64,000 nucleotides of DNA from Ursus arctos. Taxonomy: Eukaryota; Chordata; Mammalia; Carnivora; Ursidae. The stretch lies in NCBI RefSeq assembly GCF_023065955.2, contig NW_026622874.1, positions 84,404,917 to 84,468,916 on the forward strand, written 5' to 3'. The position numbers and the translations under genes were made by a program. The notes under the pieces are model-generated. The model ran no database searches. It saw only the letters and a program-made list of their open reading frames with translations, and had not been told where the DNA came from. Of the stretch, positions 58,181 to 64,000 are shown piece after piece (position 1 is the first letter of the stretch; every line of letters starts with the position of its first letter).

Positions 58181-60359
58181 TGATCTGTGTACAAGTGAAG
58201 TGTGGTTTCCTACGAAGCTTCAAGCCTTTCTAATCACTTCCAAATTCTTCTTACTTTGAAGGGGGATTTCTGTGCTTTCCCAACTCGCTCTTCCGAAGGC
58301 AAGAGACACTTAGCTTTTCAAGACTTCACCAGATGGCTCCTTTCAACCCTTGCAGGCATTTTGAGCCCCTGAGAGCAGCGGCCCACTCACCTCTTCCCAC
58401 TCAGTCCATCTCTATCCAGGGATGGCATATACATGGCCCGAGAGCCAACACTAACTTCAGACATCTGTGTCTTCCCATTGCCCCAAGATCACAGTGCTGA
58501 TGAGTCTGGGTCTACAAACCCACACGAGAGATCGTAATTCTGTGGGTGTTTCACTTAAAGAATCACTTAGACATATCCATTAAAATGAAAAAGAGGGGGA
58601 GCATGGAGAGAAATTTTAATACACTGATTTGAAATTCTGGTTACCTGCAAATATCTAAGTGCACGTTTGATTAAGTGATATAAACTGAGACCAATCAGTT
58701 GAGGAATCTCAAAATTGCCTATGGGGCAACAACACACATGGTCACGGCCTGCAGTGAAATTTATATTTGCAGGGAAATGACAGGGGCCAGCCCCACAGCC
58801 AAGTGGTGTATTTCATCCTGCCGGGAACCAGATTTTGTGCAATGCTGTCATCTCCTGGTACAAGTGTTTACAAAATCCACTTGAGCCTCTGTGCTGAGTT
58901 TGGACACATTCATCTAATTTCACAGCGAGCCAGGGGACTGCTGGGTGAGTTTTTCCTGTTCTATCTCATTAGATTAGCTGTCTTCTTAAATTTCTGGGCA
59001 GGGATCTGAAGGCTACTTAACTGGATTTTAAAAATAAAGGAACCCTCTGACACTTTATAAATGAAACAATTTGTTACGCATTCCACAAAGAAGTTTAAAA
59101 AGTCTTACAAGAGAGTTTACAGAACTCTAAAGGGAAAGTATGGGAAAAGAAAAACAAAAGATTCCCATGCATCACACTGAAAAGAAAAAGGATATTTATC
59201 ACCAGGAAAATGATCAAACAGAAAGTATTTTGGTAATAATATGGGTGAAATACACCTAATACTTCTACATTCTATGCTCTGAATTATTTCCCCAAATGAT
59301 GGAAGTCCGGCCACATATTTATAGCTTTCCCGAGATAAGTAACATTTATTTTTTACTTTCAACAGCAACAACAACACCCTTATCAATCTTAACTGACTCT
59401 CCACAATATTATTTGAAATCCAGTCCATGACGAAGATGAACTGTTATATTTTAAAATCAACTGAATGGAGTTTGATTGTCTTCCTATACATGTAAGCTTA
59501 TGCGGCAGTTTTGTTTGGCCAGTTGGCTTTCTTCCCCTCTCTGGCACAAGAAATGGAATCTCTTTGCTGTCCCTGCTGTAACCACGTGTTAAGTCTGGAA
59601 GCTCCACCAACAATTTCTGCTTACGGCAGAGTGGGAAGGAAGCTCCCTGCCACCGTCACACTTTGCAGACCCTGCTTTCAATGGTCCCACCCCGGGCTGC
59701 TCGAGTCAATTACCATACCTGCTTGGATCTGGAGGTAGCTGAGTTTGAGATTTCAAAATGTATTTAAGCAGGCAGAAATACCAGCGATTTGCAAAGTATC
59801 TCAGTATGGACAATGCACGAGGAGCTCAATCCTATGCAGGTGGGGGGACACCGGGAGGGGGGTCCCGTTTACTGGCACGCCAATGCAATGAGGCCAGGCC
59901 AGGCGGAGCTGAAAAGCCACACACAAAAATGTAAAGCAGAAGTACCAAAGGCAAGGCCACACAAATTCAAGGGCTCGGCTCTGACTCAGTGCTGTGGCCA
60001 CTGGCGGGAAGCGCTTCGCATCTTCGGACAGGTTGTGCAAGCCCTCTTCCAGATGCCTCGTCCTAAGTCAGCATATTTGGACTTTTGAGAGCACGTTCCC
60101 ATAAAAAGCAGATTGTAAACGATCATTAAGTTCTAGGCCAGGATCCATTTTGCTTATAGCTTACCTGAAGGACCCATTACACTTACAGCTTATCTAAAAG
60201 ACAGCCTTCGTAGGCGCCTAGTGACTTCTCGGAGCCACGGTGAATCCATGGGAACAGTAAAAAAAAAAAAAAAAAAAAAAGTCTGATATAACAGTGATTC
60301 TCAACCATGGCTACACATTACAATCCCGGGGACTTTAAAAACAATACAGATGATTCCAT

Positions 60360-60808
60360 TTTTAGGAAAAGGCCAGAAAAAGCAAATCTAGGGGCGCTTG
60401 GGTGAGTCAGTTGGTTAAATGTCTGCCTTCGGCTCAGGTCATGATCTTGGGGTCGTGGGATGGAGCCCCGAGTCTGCTTCTCCCTTTCCCTCTGCACCCC
60501 TCCCCCACTTGTGCGTGCTCTCTCTATCTTTCTCAAATAAATAAATATCTTGTAAAAGAAAAAGAAAATCTACAGAGGCAGAAAGTAGAGTAGGGCTAGC
60601 TGAGGGTGAGGCTGGAAATGACGATGGGCTACTCAGGGACATGAGGAATCTTACTGGGGTGATTCAACTGTTGTCCAATCAGATGCTAGTGATGATTACA
60701 CAGTGCTGTCAGTTTACCAAAAAAAAAAAAAAAAAAAAAATCACTAAACTGTAAGCTTAAAATGGGCGAATTTTATGACATATAAATAAAGTTGTTTTAA
60801 AAATAATA
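60360..60808 (+). mobile_element. L1 3'-end fragment nested in hAT
   Basis: 'ctacagaggcagaaagtaga', 'gtgctgtcagtttaccaaaa' with an A20 run, 'cactaaactgtaagcttaaa' and 'cgaattttatgacatataaa' form an L1 3' UTR. Confidence 0.82.
60391..60560 (+). mobile_element. Carnivore SINE nested in L1
   Basis: Head ggggcgcttgggtgagtcag, tail aaataaataaatatcttgta. Flanks aaagcaaatcta / aaagaaaatcta. Confidence 0.92.
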
Positions 60809-61199
60809 CCTGGACCCCAACCCAGAGTGACCGAATAGGAACCTCAGGGAGGCAGGGAGGGCCTAGCATTTTGTTTTCAAGCTTCCCAGGCCATTGCAAA
60901 GTGCAGCGAGGGTTGAGAACCCCTGTGTCAGAAGGGTCAGGGTACCAAAGCTGGCAAGTGGCAGAGTAACTACCAGGACACGACAGAAAGAAGGTCCAGC
61001 AGTAAATGGCGGGCAGTCAGAGGCGTCCCTATAGCACCGGCCACAGACGCGCGCTTGCTAGGTCAAGACGGCCTGGTACGTGGTCTGATGTATGACTCAT
61101 AATTGAATTCACTCTCCTGCCTTCGAAGGCAGGGTGAGCTGAGTGACAAGAAGCCGGTGGACAGCAGACTCTAAGTTGCACTGAGTCAAAGGAGAAGGA

Positions 61200-61350
61200 G
61201 ACAGAATATGGTGCGGGCTGAGTTAGGGCTCTGGGGCCAGGCAGACCTGGCTCTGAATCCAGGGCTGTTGCTTGGGCACCGTCAGTGTAAGTGTCTGTTC
61301 CTCCCCAGTAAGATGGGAATGAGGGGAATAATAAGACCACCCCCACAGTG
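61200..61350 (+). mobile_element. MIR
   Basis: 'gggctctggggccaggcaga', 'ctggctctgaatccagggct' and 'gtaagatgggaatgagggga' match the MIR consensus. Confidence 0.85.
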
Positions 61351-61864
61351 ATCATTTAGAAACGCCATTGATCTCATCTCTCTCGTTACCATGGTCCTCG
61401 CAGCCAGTGAGGGATCCTGGGGCGTCAGCTGTTCTGAGCATTGCGACGAACCACCACCACCACCTTCAGAGAACTCCCAAGCTAAGTAGTCTCTGGGAAA
61501 GACTCTTCCGCAGTGACCAGGCTGTTCTGGCGTCTCCCAGAAGTTACACAAAGACACAGAGTGGCATCAAATCTCCAGTGGGAGGAGGGTAGCCTGTTCC
61601 ATCACAACAAAGGGTTGGTTGTGGTAACCCTGCGTGGGCTGGAGGCCACCGAAGAGAATCACGGTCACGGAATGCACAGAAACGTAGAGGCCGGGTATGT
61701 GGTGAGCTAGCGAAAACCCTTCATCACAGGATCAGCGTCTTAGCCCTCTGCGCCCCACACTGCTGGTCCTGAAGCTGTGAAAATCCCAGCTGCGGCAGTC
61801 CTCAGAGCTGCGTTCACGGAGGGCCGGAGAGACCATGTTAGGATGGCCTTGCTACAAGATACTC

Positions 61865-62030
61865 AGATCTTCATTCACTCAGCCAGTATTCATGGAGCCC
61901 TCTCTAAATGTCAAGAACTGGGGAGGATTGAAGGAGAGAAATGAGCCGCAGTCCCTACCCTTGGGAGCGAATAGGAAAGACAGCAATGTAAACAGCCAAC
62001 TTCATTCAACGTTTCTGGGAGCAGAGAGAG
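61865..62030 (+). mobile_element. MIR/L2-type ancient repeat
   Basis: 'attcactcagccagtattca' + 'tggagccctctc' and 'gggagcgaataggaaagaca' resemble the same ancient family as 8285-8420. Confidence 0.5.
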
Positions 62031-62589
62031 AAGCCAGGAAAGGCTTCACAGTGAAACAGCCTAAGCAGATCTCAGATAAGACAGAACACCCAAAGAGGAT
62101 GGGAGAGGCAGTGGGGGGAGGGTCCTGTCCCCGGGCCCAGAATCGGGGCTGAAGAGAACCAGGGACTAGGAACTAGGGGGCCATGGGGAGCCATTGATGG
62201 CTCCCCAGTGGAGTGGCATCAGATCTGAGTTTTCAGAATGCAAATTCTGACAGCACAGTACAGGCTGAAGGTAGGAGAACATCTGGAGGGCCTCCGCAGT
62301 TATTCAAGGAATGAATAAGAACATAGACATGAGGCCCTACCAGTCTGATCCTGGCCAATGCCATGCTGCTGTTTTAACAGAAATGGTATGGCTGAATCAC
62401 TGACTGTAAACCTTCAACTTGAAAAACACTTTAAAAAGTTCAAGAAATAAATCAGACATAGAAACTAGAATTCATGGCATAACCTAATTGGCCATCAGAT
62501 TTCCAATACTAGGTTAAGTTTGCATTTGTACATTCTTTTCTTTTATGAAAGCACTTTTGCATGTATGATTTCATTTTATTAGGACGCGT

Positions 62590-62700
62590 ACCCTTATGGG
62601 CCAATTTTCACCTCTATTTCATGGGTGTGGAAACTGGGCAGACACCCATTAAATAAATTACATGTGAACCAAAGTCTTTGGACCCTCAGAAAGAGAGCAA
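62590..62700 (-). mobile_element. MIR-like fragment
   Basis: 'ttttcacctctatttcatgg' + 'gtgtggaaactgggcaga' resembles an antisense MIR core. Diverged. Confidence 0.5.
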
Positions 62701-63419
62701 TTTTAAGGTCATTGACCAAAGTTGACTCTCTCTTAATTCGTTTTCATGCTAGACCCTGGTCCTAGGTCCACTGCAAACTAACCACATGCTCTAAAAATAC
62801 AACCCTTGACCTTCCTGTACCTCATTTTATTTATATTTGCACCAATGATCTCACACAACTTTTAACAGACTACATACAATAAAACAATATTTGAGAGAAA
62901 AGGGAATATTTGAAACCTTCAAAATTGTGCTTTGCAAAAGTAGGGCTGTATCTCTATAAATAACAAGAAATGTTACATATTTTTAAAAGGCATGCAATGC
63001 TGAGAATTTGGAATAATTGTGGATCCTCTAAGTTTCTATAAGGAATTCACATCACAGATGTAGCCCAGAAAATTCTATGATTAGTCTGGTGCACGAAATG
63101 AAGGGAAAAAATGTTCACCTGGAAAAATGGGGCGAGGCTGCTTTTAACGGATGACGGACAGATTCCGGGTGGAGAACACCATAAATCTTCACTTGCCCTT
63201 TTTTAAAGGTCAAAGAAAAGAGTGTTCCAGCACCACAACTTGATGGATGGAAGGATGCTGTTGGTGACTCAAAATAGAATATTGATTTTTTTTTTTAAAT
63301 GAGGCTTTTTCTCAAAAGGATATTCAGAATAATGAAATGTTCCCTGAGTGGAGCTATGCAGCCCTTCACTGCACTCAATCACAGGCGGGCGTCATGCATG
63401 CTTGGTCATAAACCTTTTC

Positions 63420-63990
63420 ATTTGGTCAGCCACTGAACAAATATTTGTTGGGCTCCCTTCCGTGAGCCATCATGAGTAAGAGACATGGCCCCTATTCTGA
63501 CAGGGCTCGATGACTGTCGAGGAAAATAAGCAATCAGACTCCAGTGCGATGAGTGTTCTGCTCAGGGAGGCACAGGGCCTCGGAGGGTACAGGGTTGTCA
63601 TCACCACCATCACAGCTGATGTTTAGTGAGCTCATACCCTGTGCTTGGCCCTGGTCCAGGTGCTTAGTAAGAATCAATCCCCTTGACATTCACAAGGACT
63701 CCACGGGGTAAGTATTGTTGCCTCCATGTTACGGATGAAGAAACTGAGGCACAGAACAGTGAACAGACTTGCTCAAGGTTTCACAGATAGGCTCTGAATC
63801 CAGGCAATTTTGCTCCCGATATCCTATTCTTAACTTCTGGGTTCCAGGTACTTTACCTGTATTAAGTCATTGAATCCTCATGATAACTATGGGATCAATG
63901 CTATCATCGTGCCCTTTTTGGAGATGAGAAACCTGGGCACAGAGAAGTTAATAATGTGCCAAAGGTCAGAGATCATGGGAGGGCATCTGA
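63420..63990. mobile_element. Cluster of MIR/L2-type ancient repeats
   Basis: Three fragments: 63420-63560 ('gaacaaatatttgttgggct'), 63610-63800 ('gatgaagaaactgaggcaca') and 63850-63990 ('gagatgagaaacctgggcac' ... 'gtgccaaaggtcagagatca'). The last two are antisense MIR cores in tandem. Confidence 0.75.
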
Positions 63991-64000
63991 TGCAGACCTG

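Larger units (their letters stand above)
60294..60927 (+). mobile_element. hAT-type element carrying a nested L1 and SINE
   Basis: Terminal inverted ends cagtgattctcaacc (60294) and ggttgagaacccctg (60911). Body text 'acctggaccccaacccagag' follows after an L1 3' fragment (about 60360-60808) that itself holds a SINE (60391-60560). Confidence 0.78.
49078..64000 (-). other. ARHGAP17: Intron 1 (at least 14.9 kb, 5' end not in window)
   Basis: No exon 1 (expected MKKQFNRMKQLANQ) was found on the minus strand and there is no CpG-island promoter. Contents are listed separately. Stretches where I recognise nothing: 49500-51200, 54700-55015, 55285-56545, 57330-57700, 58190-60290, 60930-61200, 62030-62590 and 62700-63410. 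Confidence 0.85.

Noticed and set aside
49078..64000. Search for exon 1 and promoter
   Set aside because: No sequence for the expected N-terminal MKKQFNRMKQLANQ and no CpG island were seen.

Overview
This is vertebrate nuclear DNA: one spliced gene on the minus strand in a sea of mammalian interspersed repeats. About 30 copies of the carnivore tRNA-Lys-derived SINE (consensus start GGGGCGCCTGGGTGGCTCAG) place it in Carnivora. The youngest copies carry the 'GGCACAGCGGTTAAGCGTCTGCC ... GGCGTGATCCCGGCG' variant that I associate with arctoid caniforms (bears, seals and relatives). The genus cannot be read from the sequence.

The gene is ARHGAP17 (RICH1/Nadrin), a BAR-domain RhoGAP for Cdc42 and Rac1. 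I could place 18 consecutive coding exons (2453 coding nt) between 49077 and 1611. All have AG/GT borders, every split codon closes across its junction, and no stop interrupts the frame. By comparison with the human protein (recalled, about 881 residues, 20 exons) these are exons 2-19. Exon 1 (about 17 residues) lies beyond 64000, so intron 1 exceeds 14.9 kb. Exon 20 (about 45 residues with the PDZ-binding C-terminus and stop) lies below position 1.

Layout along the + strand: 1-1610 intron 19; 1611-2231 exon 19, proline-rich; 2232-11410 the 9.2-kb intron 18 with a young L1 at 4151-5417 and an older L1 at about 8590-10184; 11411-14406 exons 18 and 17, separated by a 650-bp TGGA-type tandem array; 16081-28315 exons 16-10, the proline-rich start and RhoGAP domain; 33020-49077 exons 9-2, the BAR domain; 49078-64000 intron 1, with a minus-strand L1, nested DNA transposons and several hAT copies.

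I found no second gene, RNA gene, CRISPR array or credible novel genetic system. The points worth following are local to ARHGAP17: a Tigger1 transposon ending 27 nt from the exon 16 acceptor, a strong donor-like site inside exon 19, an in-frame cassette exon (17) beside the large tandem array, and several nested or inverted repeat configurations.
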